Shown here: piece after piece, positions 11,501-23,963 of the stretch | Numbering within the stretch: the first letter of the stretch is position 1 | How the letters are laid out: every line of letters starts with the position of its first letter | Source of the DNA: Albugo candida | Taxonomy: Eukaryota; Oomycota; Peronosporomycetes; Albuginales | Length of the DNA: 64,000 nucleotides | Direction: 5' to 3' | Assembly (NCBI GenBank): GCA_040437565.1 | Contig: JBDOQK010000022.1 | Location: forward strand, 310,001 to 374,000 | Translations under genes and position numbers: made by a program | Notes under the pieces: generated by a model | The model's database searches: none | What the model saw: the letters and a program-made list of their open reading frames with translations, nothing else | Told to the model about the DNA's origin: nothing

Positions 11501-13716
11501 AAAGTCACTCGTTCTTCACAACTAATGGTTTTTGGTGACGAAGATAGATGCTGAGGGAAATGTGGACACATACAAGACAAGATTCGTTCATGTAGCCTTG
11601 AACAACGCTTTGAAAATATTTCACTTCGAAACTATGCTGTGGTGATAGAACTTGTCAACGTAAAGATGATCTTGGTACGCTCTGGTTGATCGAACGTACC
11701 TGCATGTTCATAGTGACGTACCAAATGCAAATGTCAGGTTTGCAAAGGGAAAAACCTTGACATATACATGACACTACAAAAGCGGGCCATTTTGGTCAAG
11801 ATATTCTGAGGCAGCATGAAGTTGAGTTTACGAAAGAGCTTGACTTATTGTTAAGAGATTCACTACATGGCCTGAAGAAAGCTGAAAGGATACGGTGCAT
11901 TCTATTGCACTAGAAGTTTGTCGATCTGGGTTTCAAGTAGTGTAAAATAGACATGTCTCTGTACAGTACATCAAAGATTTCGATGGAAATGTTACAGTTG
12001 TCGATGTGCGCGTCGACGACATGTTGGTCACCGAGACTTCAGCCCATGTCGCTAGAAGATTGTTTGACAGCATGGTGTTGATCGAAATAAAACATTTAGG
12101 TGCCGTGATCAAGTTTCTAGCTGAACGTAGTATGTAGGACTCTCAAACTGGTTGAGTACTGGATCAAGAAGTGATTATCGACTTATTCTTGCATTACCAG
12201 ATTTATAATCGGCGAAGAGTGCAACAAAGAAGAAACGTAAGGCCTATAATGCTTCGTTGTGTCGTCCAAAGGTAAACTATCAAGGATCAAGGCGTTTCAG
12301 TTTCTCGTTGAGAATCTGATATCGATTGCACGACGCACTCGCCCAGACATCTATTTTGCACTGCAATGCGCAACCAGGCGGAATAACGCTCAGAGAGTGG
12401 AAAAAAGCTAAGTGAATTGCGAGAGTTTGAAGGAGACGAAGTCGCAGAAGTATTGCGTCAACAGTAGAAGCCAACCATGGGACCCCATCAAAGTCGAAAA
12501 TGGAAATGATGGAGACTTCGCGAAGTACAAATCAGATAGAAAGTCAGTGTCAGGATGCNNNNNNNNNNNNNNNNNNNNNNNNNNNNNNNNNNNNNNNNNN
12601 NNNNNNNNNNNNNNNNNNNNNNNNNNNNNNNNNNNNNNNNNNNNNNNNNNNNNNNNNNAAAGTCACTCGTTCTTCACAACTAATGGTTTTTGGTGACGAA
12701 GATAGATGCTGAGGGAAATGTGGACACATACAAGACAAGATTCGTTCATGTAGCCTTGAACAACGCTTTGAAAATATTTCACTTCGAAACTATGCTGTGG
12801 TGATAGAACTTGTCAACGTAAAGATGATCTTGGTACGCTCTGGTTGATCGAACGTACCTGCATGTTCATAGTGACGTACCAAATGCAAATGTCAGGTTTG
12901 CAAAGGGAAAAACCTTGACATATACATGACACTACAAAAGCGGGCCATTTTGGTCAAGATATTCTGAGGCAGCATGAAGTTGAGTTTACGAAAGAGCTTG
13001 ACTTATTGTTAAGAGATTCACTACATGGCCTGAAGAAAGCTGAAAGGATACGGTGCATTCTATTGCACTAGAAGTTTGTCGATCTGGGTTTCAAGTAGTG
13101 TAAAATAGACATGTCTCTGTACAGTACATCAAAGATTTCGATGGAAATGTTACAGTTGTCGATGTGCGCGTCGACGACATGTTGGTCACCGAGACTTCAG
13201 CCCATGTCGCTAGAAGATTGTTTGACAGCATGGTGTTGATCGAAATAAAACATTTAGGTGCCGTGATCAAGTTTCTAGCTGAACGTAGTATGTAGGACTC
13301 TCAAACTGGTTGAGTACTGGATCAAGAAGTGATTATCGACTTATTCTTGCATTACCAGATTTATAATCGGCGAAGAGTGCAACAAAGAAGAAACGTAAGG
13401 CCTATAATGCTTCGTTGTGTCGTCCAAAGGTAAACTATCAAGGATCAAGGCGTTTCAGTTTCTCGTTGAGAATCTGATATCGATTGCACGACGCACTCGC
13501 CCAGACATCTATTTTGCACTGCAATGCGCAACCAGGCGGAATAACGCTCAGAGAGTGGAAAAAAGCTAAGTGAATTGCGAGAGTTTGAAGGAGACGAAGT
13601 CGCAGAAGTATTGCGTCAACAGTAGAAGCCAACCATGGGACCCCATCAAAGTCGAAAATGGAAATGATGGAGACTTCGCGAAGTACAAATCAGATAGAAA
13701 GTCAGTGTCAGGATGC
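11501..13716. repeat. Assembly gap (100 N, 12559-12658) with 1,058-bp identical flanks
   Basis: The segment 11501-12558 is repeated at 12659-13716 with no difference that I could see, directly after the N run. It lies in the pol region of the copia element. Exact identity in an element whose own LTRs have diverged strongly argues for an unmerged contig overlap. Confidence 0.85.
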
Positions 13717-14141
13717 GTTACGACAACAAAAGGTGCAGTAATATCGTGGAAGTTCAAGAATCAGACGGGTGTCTTGATTAGTACCATGGAAGCGGAGTTC
13801 ATCGTTGCGTCGCATGCTGCTGTTAAGCTTCTAGGGATGGAGATATATTTTGGCAAACTGGAAAGGAACGTTGTTTATCCAATGATCATGTGTCTGGTCA
13901 ATCAAGTGATGATCATGCAACTATAGAGAGAAAGGAGTAGCTCAAGCGCGGAACATGTCGACAATTGTTTAAAGAATTTCTGTCACCACGTACAGTACAA
14001 GATAAGGTCGCGCAGCCAAGCTTTGTCAAGTCTGATGATATGATGGAGGATCTGTGGATGAAGTCAGTATTAACGCCAAAGATCTCGGGGTTGCTTGGTA
14101 TTTATAAATCTGATGCTATCCAGGATGTCACCGAGGAGGAG

Positions 14142-14425
14142 TGTTAGACGATACCGTGTTCTAACAGGTCGTCAAAGGCTTGAGCTTTATCTGCAAGACC
14201 GATTACACGTACAGTACGACCTCACCTGAACGGGTGTCTGATTACAGCATGAATGATGGGACGCTGAGAGGCGGTCATCACATGGAAGAACACAGACGCG
14301 ATGTGAAGCGTGACGTAGTCAAATTCGTAATGTAGTTGCACATGCATACTGTAGTGTTAGAAGCTAAATATATTTTACGTATACGTCTACCTCCATTTCT
14401 ACAAGTGCATTACAAGTAATTTCGA
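14142..14425 (+). repeat. 3' LTR of the copia element
   Basis: Begins TGTTAGACGATACCG and is collinear with the 5' LTR. The right end is approximate. I could not settle on a target duplication. Confidence 0.75.
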
Positions 14426-14489
14426 CAGAATCAAGCCTAGCGTGAGAATGATCCACCGTGTGAAGCTTCCAAAGCTGAAAGCATCCGAC

Positions 14490-15411
14490 CGAATTGTTCT
14501 CATTTTGCCGCAAAAATGGAGACAATCAGGCCTTTCAAGATTGTGAAATCAGTTTTCTTAATCAATTTGGAATCGGGTTAGGCTTAGACCGGCATTTTTA
14601 TTGAGAAACAAATGACATCGGCTCTTTGTTATCACGGCAACACGGCGTTTGAGTCTCTCCTGGATAGTCGTCAGATTGGCAGGTGTCTAACTTCCATGCG
14701 GAATGTCCGTGATGATCACGTGCGCGGACGGATGTCACCTAATGAAGTATCAGTTTTTGACCGTTCTGGGTGAAATTTAATTCATTAAAAAGTACGATAC
14801 TTTGGAGTGCCGATACTATCCGGATGTATTTGATATCGGTATTGGGGTTGGAAGAGCGGAAAAATTAAAATCCTTTCGAAAACGCCGTGCGGAATTCTTC
14901 TTGATACATTTCGAGAAGCAAATACCTCCATAAAGAGCGCTTTGTTGATTCTCAATTTGCCAGCTGCTACGCACCTCGCAAACCGGATACACAACACTCA
15001 ACTTTCAACAAAACCAACCTTATCGACTACTTTTCTCTCCAACCGAATGGTTACTATCGACATTTCGCGTTTACCCGTCGTTACGTCGTCCGATGATGTC
15101 ACAACTCGTGCACCAGTTCCAACGGACAATGTTTCTTAGGATGCGGCCACCAGTCATTCAGAATCCACGGATTCACAACGGTCCAATCAGATGTGACCAT
15201 GACTGTCGAGCCAGCTCATATTCTACCGAAGGAGATTCCATCGACCCCTGTTGACATCGATGACGCGGCCGCGTCATTACCTCCTCTATCGGTAAAAAAA
15301 CCAGTTCCAAAAGAAAACCGGCCTACCTTGGCGGATATCCTGAAGGGTAACGAGGAAATCCGCAAGGATAAAGCGGCTAAAAAAGCAACATGGAAGGTTG
15401 AAATGCCTAAG
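14490..15411 (+). mobile_element. LINE ORF1 fragments in rearranged order
   Basis: Bases 14490-14940 match the middle of LINE ORF1 as found at 54000-54440 (shared GCGTTTGAGTCTCTCCTG and CTTGATAC.TTTCGAGA). Bases 14942-15411 match the LINE start as at 45812 and 53526 (shared TCTCAATTTGCC), including an ORF1 N-terminus with MVTIDISRLP near 15048 and RPTLADILKGNEEIRKD near 15320. The middle of ORF1 therefore precedes its start, so these are two pieces or a rearranged copy. A run of lysine-rich residues follows before the gap at 15412. Not functional. Confidence 0.6.
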
Positions 15412-15511
15412 NNNNNNNNNNNNNNNNNNNNNNNNNNNNNNNNNNNNNNNNNNNNNNNNNNNNNNNNNNNNNNNNNNNNNNNNNNNNNNNNNNNNNNNNN
15501 NNNNNNNNNNN
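15412..15511. other. Assembly gap (100 N)
   Basis: N run inside a LINE ORF1 fragment. No repeated flank is visible, unlike most gaps here. Confidence 0.95.
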
Positions 15512-15575
15512 TTCCAGCATGGGCATTGGTCATTCGAGATGCTCGGTAAGTTTTGTTGACTTGTCTCATATTGAC

Positions 15576-15873
15576 TGCGTTAGACGATAATGCTTCTGAC
15601 AGGTCGTCAACTGCTTGAGTTCCAACTACAAGACCCGTTACAGGTAAAGTCCAACCCCACCTTAACGGCTGCTTGGTAACAACATGAAAGATAAGACAAG
15701 GTGAAAACAGTCAGCACTTGGGACCAGACGGACGTCATGTAAAACGTCACATAGTCAAGTTTGTAATGATGTTGCGAATGCACGTTCTACTGCTCACAAA
15801 ATAGGATAATGCTAAATATATTTTACTTCTAATTCTACCTTTATTGCAACAAGGGCATACCAAATACTTTCAG
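15576..15873 (+). repeat. Third copia LTR, solo or from a second copy
   Basis: Begins TGCGTTAGACGATAATG and shares ACAGGTCGTCAACTG, the AACGTCACATAGTCAA region and the CTACCTTTATTGCAACA end with the two LTRs of the copia element. No copia coding sequence adjoins it, so it is a solo LTR or the far end of a second, gap-hidden copy. Confidence 0.7.
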
Positions 15874-18800
15874 CACACTGTATTCGATTTGATGTTGTGG
15901 CTTGATTTACTTTAGCCGCATTGGCTGTCACAGGTGGTACATATTTAAGTACGTTCCCCGGTCTACCTAAGCTAGGCTAAAAATGATCGTGTACGTCTTG
16001 TAAGATGACCTAAACGTTCCTACAGCTGCCTGTGGATATCCCGGCTCTGACCTTCTCTTAGAATTTGCACTCGATAATTTTTGACTTTTTCTCTATCATG
16101 TACGATCACGCTCCTGGTCTGTATGCGTCCCAATTTCAGCAAAATTGTTCAAACAATTTCTTATGTTATCGATTTGCTTCATCTTAAAAATTGTGACTCG
16201 GTACATGTGAATTAGACATCTTCGCTTCAGCTAAGCAATACTTATTTGCCCTTATGTCATAGTACTCGTATCTGGTACTTTCAAAACCGACATAATGTGA
16301 TGAGATTGTTGTAGTTACACCGTTGTTAGTCGCAATTGCTTCACAAAAATGTGTTTTTAAGGAGAATTCCCCCATCCATCCAGAAAGGTTGACGAGAAAA
16401 ACCATTGGGAGACATTCTTACAATGCGAGCGGTAAATTCAAAGTAGGAAACTTTCAAAAATCCCGGATTCTTTCTCTGTCGGCAAAATACCGCCTATATT
16501 TCCAGCAAGCTTTCGTGGGTCATGTTAGCTATCAAGCATTTTTTTCAATGTTTCTCCAGTCACCTCACCAAGTCAGGCTAAGCTCCGGGTTCATATGCTA
16601 AAGTCAATGGCAGCAAAACTTGTGCATTTTTAACATATCCTTGCACTGTCGCCACATTTGCAATGACTATTTTGGCCTCATATTCACTATTGTGCCTACA
16701 TTAAGATTTCCTAGTGTTTTTGTGTTAATCTAACAAACTTTCAGCTTCCATTTTATGAGATCAGGACTATTGGTAGCTTTGCGATCGGAAGTATTGCACT
16801 TCAAAAAAAAAGCTATTTTGTACTCCAGTTCTACCCATCAGTATCACCTCGAATTGACGTTCGTTCTTATATATCGCGCGATTCATCTCATTTGTTTTAT
16901 TATCATAAGTAGTATACCGCATTTCTTCGTGTTGAAATCTATTCTTTCTAATTTTCCAGCCTGTATATCTGGCTCTATATACCCTTGAAAATATAACACA
17001 CTTTTTTTATCCATTCCCTGCAAGCTGAAAATTTCATTCATAAACGACTTGAGGTCGATTTCTGTGATCGCTCCAAGCACAGAGAGATTAATAGCGTCTA
17101 CGAGCGATATTAAATGCTTTTAGCTTTTTTAAAAGGAAGTCAACGTTGTTCACCTTCTAGAATATTCTGGAAGTTCTGGTTAAGTGCCGTCCCTCTAATC
17201 CTATCATTCACATTCGTCCTGGATTTCAACGCTCCACTCCTTTTCATGCAACAGTGCTTGGCCTCGAGAAAGAAATGTAGGCGTCGTTCCTCAGACATTT
17301 CATAGTGATCACATCCACATTTGAAAATAGAACCTTCCGCTTGCGTTATGAACGAAACAAGTATTTACTCGCATCTTAGATACTGTTCCTTCTCTTTGCA
17401 CCAAAATCGTCATGATCTGTTCGTAAACTAGTCAGAAACAATATAGGCAATCTTGTCACTTTGATTTGTTTGTTCTTTATACACAAAAGTCGTGCTCCAA
17501 CTCAACCAGAAGCCATCGTTACACGAGAATCTGCCATTCTTCACTCTAAGTGCGGACAGGCATTTGTTTTGTGATTCTTTCTTCATATATCCCGCACCTT
17601 AGAAGTCTAGTGCTCCGTTACCTTTGCTACCCTTCCAATTCCAAAACGAACAATTTTCCCCCTTGTTCGAAGGCTTCTTCATAAGCTTCCATCAAGTGTT
17701 GCTACTGCTCGGCTATCAATTCGTTTGGAGTTACCTGATTGTGAAACTGCTCAGCGAGTATATCCACTATATATTTCAAATCCACTTGCACTCGCGTTGT
17801 TTTTAACTATCTCTTTGACTCGCGCCTGTGGATGTGCACTTGAATTATAAGAGCGAGTCAACTAATACTTCGACCTATAGTCTTAACACCCTCTTCTATA
17901 ACCCGATACAGATATCTTCCTCGATCTTTCCAAATCCATGTATCGTAATCTATAGTCCGAGATATTCGAGCTGGAGATCCTGGGGGGGGCTTAAGACTTG
18001 TTTGTGGCGGAGTTCCTAACGTCTCTCCGTTTTTCACGTGCACGGTTATAAAATATCAGCTTGATTACATTAGAATCCAAGATATAGCAATCACTGGAAC
18101 GATTAAATTTGTTCTGGATATAGTTTGATGTGAACCCGTTGCTTATATATCTATCAATCATAAAGTAGTTAACTTCAATAATGGAAAAAACTATTCCATA
18201 ATTTAGATGCACAAAACAATACGTTCTCTTTGTTCCCGTGGTACAGTTCATTATATACTACAAGCTTAGCGTTTTCGTACTGACATCAGATCCATAGAAT
18301 AGGGATTATAACGATCGCTTACGTCTGGTATGCTCTACTTAACGAATTGGCGGGAGCAGTCTGACTCACCATCTTTGAACGACTTGAATAGATCCGAGTA
18401 GGTCTTAAGCTTGTGATTTGCGTTGCCTAATGGACACCACTAGAGATTACTGTAGAAGAAACTTGTCGTTCTATCTCGTTAGTTAAGATCCGCTTGGTGG
18501 ATTGAACTAATAAATCATCCTTATTTGAGTGAGATTCGGTGCGAAAACCCGTCGCCTGCACGTCATGAGATGTTGCCTGAAGGTAGCAGTTTCAGGCAAC
18601 ATACATACGCGTCGAGCGATGTATCCGACGCGCGTATATAAGACAAAATGTAATGGAAAACTGTGGGTGAACTCAGAAACGACATTTGGTGGTGCAGCAA
18701 CCTTCATGTTCCACGTGTAGAATAGATGAGAACGATATGAAGTCATGGATCATGCAGTAGATGATAGAAAACATATATGCGTTTCGCTTTAGGTCTCGCG

Positions 18801-19320
18801 CGAACAGAGAATGCCGTTGTATGGTAGTATCGTGACCCAAACACAAATGACGTCTTCGAAAATGCATATGGATGGTGTGGATATCTCGATAGTTGCAATT
18901 CGCTGGATAGTAGCGACTTACTAGCATTGCTGTAAGAGGTAGGAGACGCAATCGCTTCTCAGTTTGTAAGTAGAAGGTACATATTTTATTCATGTATACT
19001 GTATAATTCTTCATGCTTCTTACGTCATCAGATCTTGTCCGTATCTATGATTACAGGTGATCAAAAGAATGGGACTATTTCCTAGTAATCAAGTTCCGTT
19101 ATCCGATTGTATATCGGTCGAACGGCGCATCTATCCCTTTACCACCCGACTTATCTGCTGGGTCTTATCTCGGTGGTATTTCGTATGATTGTTTCCTGAG
19201 CGATTCTGATTGCTTTATACTTACATAATATAAATTTGCTGTGCTAAAGAGTATAATGCTGCGTTATATTTGAAACTGGCACAAAACAGTACGACTTTCA
19301 TAAACGCTTCTTTTCCATGT
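15874..19320. other. AT-rich region without a recognisable gene
   Basis: Only short frames (under about 115 codons) without family features are present on either strand. The left part is T-rich on the plus strand. The one clear structure is a pair of hairpins at 18570-18632. Confidence 0.5.
18570..18632. repeat. Two consecutive perfect hairpins
   Basis: ATGTTGCCTGAA (18570-18581) pairs without mismatch with TTCAGGCAACAT (18591-18602), a 12-bp stem with a 9-base loop. Directly after it CGCGTCG (18608-18614) pairs with CGACGCG (18626-18632). The two are unusual in otherwise AT-rich DNA. Role unknown: a structured RNA, a transposon end or a palindromic binding site are all possible. Confidence 0.6.
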
Positions 19321-19327
19321 TGCAATT

Positions 19328-19341
19328 TCATTGGTTGATAA
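19328..19341 (+). promoter_or_regulatory. Inverted CCAAT-like motif upstream of CCG copy 2
   Basis: TTCATTGGTTGATA lies about 200 bp before the chosen ATG and matches ATTGGTTGATA in the displaced upstream block of the 42 kb copy. The second, facing half of the block is not evident here. Confidence 0.35.
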
Positions 19342-19535
19342 AAATCACTCACATAAGAACAAAAGCATCCATGATGTCCCTTTTTTTGCACGTAGAAAAA
19401 TCAGAATGGTAATGATCAACAATTGCTTTGCGAAGACCTGTACAGCACGCTACTTCTTTCTACAGAGTGACTGGTCTGAACGAGTCCCTAACAAATTTTC
19501 CGTTGGATTTTCCATCACAAACAAATTTCCTGGTC

Positions 19536-21188
19536 ATGATTCACCCATATTGGCTTTTCCTATCGGTTGTGTGCCTTCGAAACAAGGTTACTAATGCCAG
19601 GAATTCTGTAGTAATCACCGCAACATTTTCCACTGATAGTAATCTAGGCGAGTGCCAATTCTGCCTGACAAATATTGCCGGTGTGAATCGTATTTCGCTT
19701 GTGTCTATCACTACACACTACTCCAACCCACCGTCTGCCACAGCAATACTTGAAGCCTTTGGTATGGTTTCTTCTTTCCTAAGAGCAGGAATTGAGTGTC
19801 AGGGTAAGTCTAAATGCGGATCCATCACAATGACAGGTCTTGAACATGTAAACATCAAGCCATCTTTAGAGACCATTAAGAAACCACGTTGCGTTCTCAC
19901 AGATGTGCAAACGACTTTTGAATGCGGCGTCTGTCTTCAAATGGCGAGCGGCTCTCATATGATAGAAAAATTTCTATTGGTTACAGATGATGAAACGAAA
20001 CACTATTTCCATGTGCTGTACACAACGCAAAGCAATATTTTTGAGCCGTGTTCATTCTCCGGTATCTGTAGTGGAGTCAGCTATGAATTTGTCGACAATA
20101 CTTGCGTAAATCTTGTCAACAAATTGAACCATTTTCATTTCAGATCAGTCCAAGTTGCTCCTTCAAGTGAACCCAAGCCAAATCTGGCTAAAATGCATGT
20201 CGCGATCAAAGCGGTTTATGATACCACACTATCGCCGTCTTCTTGCTTTAAGAGTTCCGCAATTCTCGACCGACAAACAGAATGCCTTGGTTGCATTGCT
20301 CTATACTCAAATGGGATGGCAGTACTACTGGTCAGTCATACCACCGCCGCGCAAGGACACGATAAAGAAAAAACTGAGCAGCTTGTTTTCCTGATATCGG
20401 AGCGTACTCAGCGCTTTATCCCAATATGTGAAGGGCCCTGCGGATTGATAGCTTTCGAAGCAAAAAGCATTTGTGTGAAAGCCTATAAGACAAGCATTAG
20501 CCATTCAACCAACGTCGGCAAGATATACTACAATATGCCAGCAAGAAATCTCAGGTACAATCAAATCGCTAAAAACAAATTGGCTCCAGCACAACCTTCA
20601 GATTGCATGTGGGTAGAACACGAACTGAATCATGGCGAAAACTGTCAGACATGCTTAAAATACAAAGCTGGATTCTATGTAAAGAGACTATCCCATATTG
20701 ATTTTTTGATTTCATCGAAATATAGCCTGCCAAAGTACAGCATCTCTGAATGCATTACTGCCAGTTTATTGGAGAGTGAAAAGTTTTGCAAAAAAGTGAT
20801 CAGTATTCCGAATCAACTTTGTAACTTTTACAACTTACCAACTCCTGAGCTTGGTGGTACTTCGAACACGGGATCATCTCAAAATATCGCAGTCCGTATG
20901 ATTACAATAGTAATTCCAGGAAATCGAGATCCGGAATGCTTTATTTGTCTCACTTCATGGTTCGATATTTTGATCACAGATTTGAACTACTTCTTGACGG
21001 CGAGTGTTCCAGAACTACCCAATTGTTTCACGGAATGTGGGAATTTGAGAATGAATCAATGGCAACCGTTGGATGTCTCTATGATCCCACCGATGTCATC
21101 AAATTCGATCACAACAAGGTTCGGTATCATGGAGAATCAGTCTCTTCCCTATGAAAACATACTTTCAGATCCGAGTCTACTCAATTAA
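19536..21188 (+). CDS. CCG-class secreted effector candidate, intact (CCG copy 2)
   Basis: An uninterrupted frame of 550 codons from ATG 19536. An in-frame ATG at 19428 is possible, but only the 19536 start puts a signal peptide (MIHPYWLFLSVVCLRNKVTN) first, in line with the paralogues. Family motifs: C40-x2-C43-x5-G49, C130-x2-C133-x5-G139, C250-x2-C253-x6-G260, C370-x2-C373-x5-G379, and C468-x2-C471 followed by LTSWFD without the glycine. Other shared blocks are YFHVLYTTQ, KIYYNM, RLSHIDFLIS and the C-terminal LPYENIL. It is the only copy on the plus strand. CX2CX5G proteins are known secreted effector candidates of white rusts, so an extracellular or host-delivered role is likely. No transmembrane segment follows the signal peptide. 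Confidence 0.87.
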   Translation: MIHPYWLFLSVVCLRNKVTNARNSVVITATFSTDSNLGECQFCLTNIAGVNRISLVSITTHYSNPPSATAILEAFGMVSSFLRAGIECQGKSKCGSITMTGLEHVNIKPSLETIKKPRCVLTDVQTTFECGVCLQMASGSHMIEKFLLVTDDETKHYFHVLYTTQSNIFEPCSFSGICSGVSYEFVDNTCVNLVNKLNHFHFRSVQVAPSSEPKPNLAKMHVAIKAVYDTTLSPSSCFKSSAILDRQTECLGCIALYSNGMAVLLVSHTTAAQGHDKEKTEQLVFLISERTQRFIPICEGPCGLIAFEAKSICVKAYKTSISHSTNVGKIYYNMPARNLRYNQIAKNKLAPAQPSDCMWVEHELNHGENCQTCLKYKAGFYVKRLSHIDFLISSKYSLPKYSISECITASLLESEKFCKKVISIPNQLCNFYNLPTPELGGTSNTGSSQNIAVRMITIVIPGNRDPECFICLTSWFDILITDLNYFLTASVPELPNCFTECGNLRMNQWQPLDVSMIPPMSSNSITTRFGIMENQSLPYENILSDPSLLN

Positions 21189-21281
21189 GCCTTTACCCCT
21201 TAAGAACCGCTCTGTCAGCTACGATTACCCATTGCGTACTATCTAGTGCTCTATCGGTAATAAACAAAGCTTGAAACCACT

Positions 21282-21650
21282 CTTACCATCTTGCAGGATC
21301 TATCACTTTCACAATTACTACTGTATAAGTAACGTTGACTGATGTCATGCATTCAGTCTGCTGGAAGCCATCATCGCTTTTGGTGAAAGGAACCATCTAT
21401 GTAAAAGTAGACACTCGCACGACCATTCGCGCCTGACATTTAAATGACGTATATTCACCAACGCTTAGCTACCTCCATTCAATCCTGCAAAATGGTAGAC
21501 TATATATTGAGTCAAGATCCATCAGCAAGGAATCCCACGCCTGAATACTTTGATGAACTTGGTCCATGCCTACGGAATTAACAATGGTATAGCTTGTCTC
21601 GCTAGACAGAAAACACTTTTTTGTAAGGTAACCCTTGTTTTGCGCTCGCA
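21282..21650 (+). pseudogene. CCG-downstream module after CCG copy 2
   Basis: About 95 bp after the stop codon begins a stretch close to the one after CCG copy 4 in the same relative orientation: TCTTAC.ATCTTGCA.GATCTATCACTT, then GATGTCATGCAT and CTACGG.AT.AACAATG. Translated pieces such as LVHAYGINNGIA correspond to LVHDYGIDNATA at 49.8 kb, but the frame is interrupted here. It may be a decayed small gene or an extended 3' region carried with each CCG duplication. Confidence 0.5.
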
Positions 21651-21660
21651 TTTGTCAGCA

Positions 21661-23540
21661 TCTTAAGTGCTTTACTCGACGACCTTTTTACAGTCATCTC
21701 TCATCTTTATGTAATGGTTAGTCTGGATTGCAGCTTCAATGAATCTTTGCAACTGTTTTTCTGTCTGTCCTGCTAAGTCGAATGATACATGGTCATGTGT
21801 ATGCTGGTGCAGACCTCACTAAACCCGTATATCACATCTCTCGAATTTGACACAAGTCTTCCCGCATTCTTCTTATTATTTGGAGTAAGGAACCACGTTT
21901 CATCATATACAAATCGATTAGAAGCAGCACCGACAGGCAAGTTCAAAATTTGAAGCCTTTTATCTCCCTTTTGTATTGCTAGCCCAGTATATTGGTATCC
22001 TCTTTGAGCCGAAACCCGTCCTGAGACCACTATTCGACTCCCGAATTCATCAGCAAGGGGCCTGTATTTAAGAATGCACTGCTTTCCCTAAGTAAGGGAA
22101 ATGAAGCAAAACCACATATCGAGACTAAATTGCGCACTAGCACCTTTTAGAAATCCGATTTACGAAACGACCAACTGAAAACCAATGAAAAGTACTGTCT
22201 ACTTTAGAATATATATGATGCTGAGACTCATCGGAGCACAACGACGTCGACTAGAAGTTGGTGCATATAGACGTTTTAGCAAGAAAGCCGGTGTTTTATG
22301 GCACAGCGGCAAATCCAATCTAATAATGCGACGATCAGCAAATAGGTTGATCTGTGACGCATTGAATGTCTTAGTGCTATTTAAGGCTTTTTCCAATAGC
22401 CGAATGTGAGTTGACGTTGAAAGATGCGGTACCTATCGAATAAAGGTGAAAAATTTACGCATGTAGTTTTTATTGGGATTTGATACTATGAATGATTTTG
22501 TAGCGCTCGACGTAATCTGATGCAATACAAAAGAAGCTAAAGACAGGAGTTGACTTGAGATGAAATTAGCAAGTGGGAATTGATTTCGGCAGTATATCTC
22601 TCATTCAGAATCACGTATTAGGAAGCCTTCGTTTTTATGCTGCGCTATGAAAGGAAACCAAGATTTTTCTCAAGAATCTAATTCTGATCATTAAAAAGAA
22701 ACCCGAGATCTATATACCATTAGTCATAAATAAGGAATACCCAAACGATTCTACCAAGGGACACATCCAAGATGAATGTGAGACATCCACTGCGGTGCTA
22801 TATAATCACTGGTCATTACCACACCAAACGTGCCAAGGCGCTTTCAACATGGCTCTATATCAAATTTTTCTCTATTAAACACATTTCGGATACAGAAGAT
22901 CAACTCGGACTTGGCTCAGATTACGTGGCTCATTACGTATCGGCTTCAGTTCAAATTGATTTCCTGCCCATAGCTCGATGCATAACACGATTCACAAACA
23001 TCAGACGAAAGCATTTTATTGCAATATAGAATCAAAGCTGATCTGATTTTCTTCGCTATTGACACGACGGGGTTCCATTCCGTCCGCTTTTTGCGATGAT
23101 TAATCTATTCTCTTGTCCTATTTCGCTATAAGATTCCTCCACATGCTTATATAACTCATTCAAACTCCCCCTTGCTATCCATACTGTTCTTTATTCAGAT
23201 GCTATGTCTCCCGAAGCGTTCTCACCGTTCCTACACTTGTAAAATTCCCGAGGTTTTTATTGTCGGTGTTATTCCAGTGGTACCCTAGTACTTCCATCTT
23301 CTAGTGATCTAAACGCTGCCTAGAATGTTTGCATTCCTTGTCTGCTTAGAGGTAACCTTGCAAATTTTAAGATCCTGTTCTTTTTTTTGGTCACTCATTC
23401 TACCCAGAATTATCTCGAGATGATGAGCGATATACTGGTACAGTACTCACTATACTCCACGGAGTAGGTTGATTTCTGGTCATCTTTGTTTGGCTCCCAT
23501 GTGAGGCATACAGAAAACCCAATAAATTATTATATCAAGA
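21661..23540. other. Region without a recognisable gene
   Basis: Frames of 85 codons at 21773-22030 (minus) and 22772-23029 (plus) are the longest. Neither shows family features. Nothing else stands out. Confidence 0.5.
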
Positions 23541-23551
23541 ATCTTATTTTT

Positions 23552-23960
23552 TCATAAAGTATTTTCACGTTTTTTCGCATTTTCAAATCCTACTTGGAAG
23601 CATCGTCCATGAAGTATAAGTAGATATTCTTTTTCTCGAGCACTTATTACCGTATTCACACAATCTAAGTGTGTCATCCTATTTGGTGCTGGTCGTATAT
23701 CAAGAGCATTTCGCATCGTGCTCGGAACACGGTTTTGATCACTTCTCGACGATGCGAGCCCTTTCAAATAACCGTTTATGTCTTTCTTCATGTTGCTCCA
23801 CCAAAATGTATACACAAGTATCTGATGTGTGACCACAATGTCCCGATGTTCCCCGAAGCATTGTCAATAACATACCCTGGAATGAACGGAAAACATGCTC
23901 ACACTTAAATGAATATATATTCGGGATGTCGCAATTTTCCTCCCTATGACATGTGCTCAT
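23552..23960 (-). mobile_element. Ty3/gypsy integrase fragment, fossil
   Basis: The minus strand encodes a stretch with FWWSNMKKDINGYLKG followed by HLDCVNTV, typical of the zinc-binding region and the start of the core of gypsy-type integrases. No LTR or other domain was found around it. Old, broken remnant. Confidence 0.6.
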
Positions 23961-23963
23961 CAA

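Larger units (their letters stand above)
7758..14425 (+). mobile_element. Ty1/copia LTR retrotransposon, old and broken
   Basis: Two direct LTRs frame the element: 7758 to about 8034 and 14142 to about 14425. Both begin TGTTRGACGATACCG and share blocks such as ACAGGTCGTCAA. They differ at many positions, so the insertion is old. The parts are in copia order: a gag-like region after the left LTR, a zinc-knuckle region near 9170-9250, a poorly preserved pol region, a reverse-transcriptase-like stretch near 11.45-12.2 kb, and a recognisable RNase H region (13,640-13,900) with the copia motif DRKSVSGC followed by STMEAEF. Coding capacity is broken many times over. The span is inflated by a 100-N gap and a 1,058-bp artefactual repeat, so the real length is about 5.5 kb. 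Confidence 0.82.

Noticed and set aside
11501-13716. Apparent 1-kb tandem duplication within the copia element
   Set aside because: The copies are identical and abut a 100-N run, as at five other gaps. An unmerged contig overlap explains it better.
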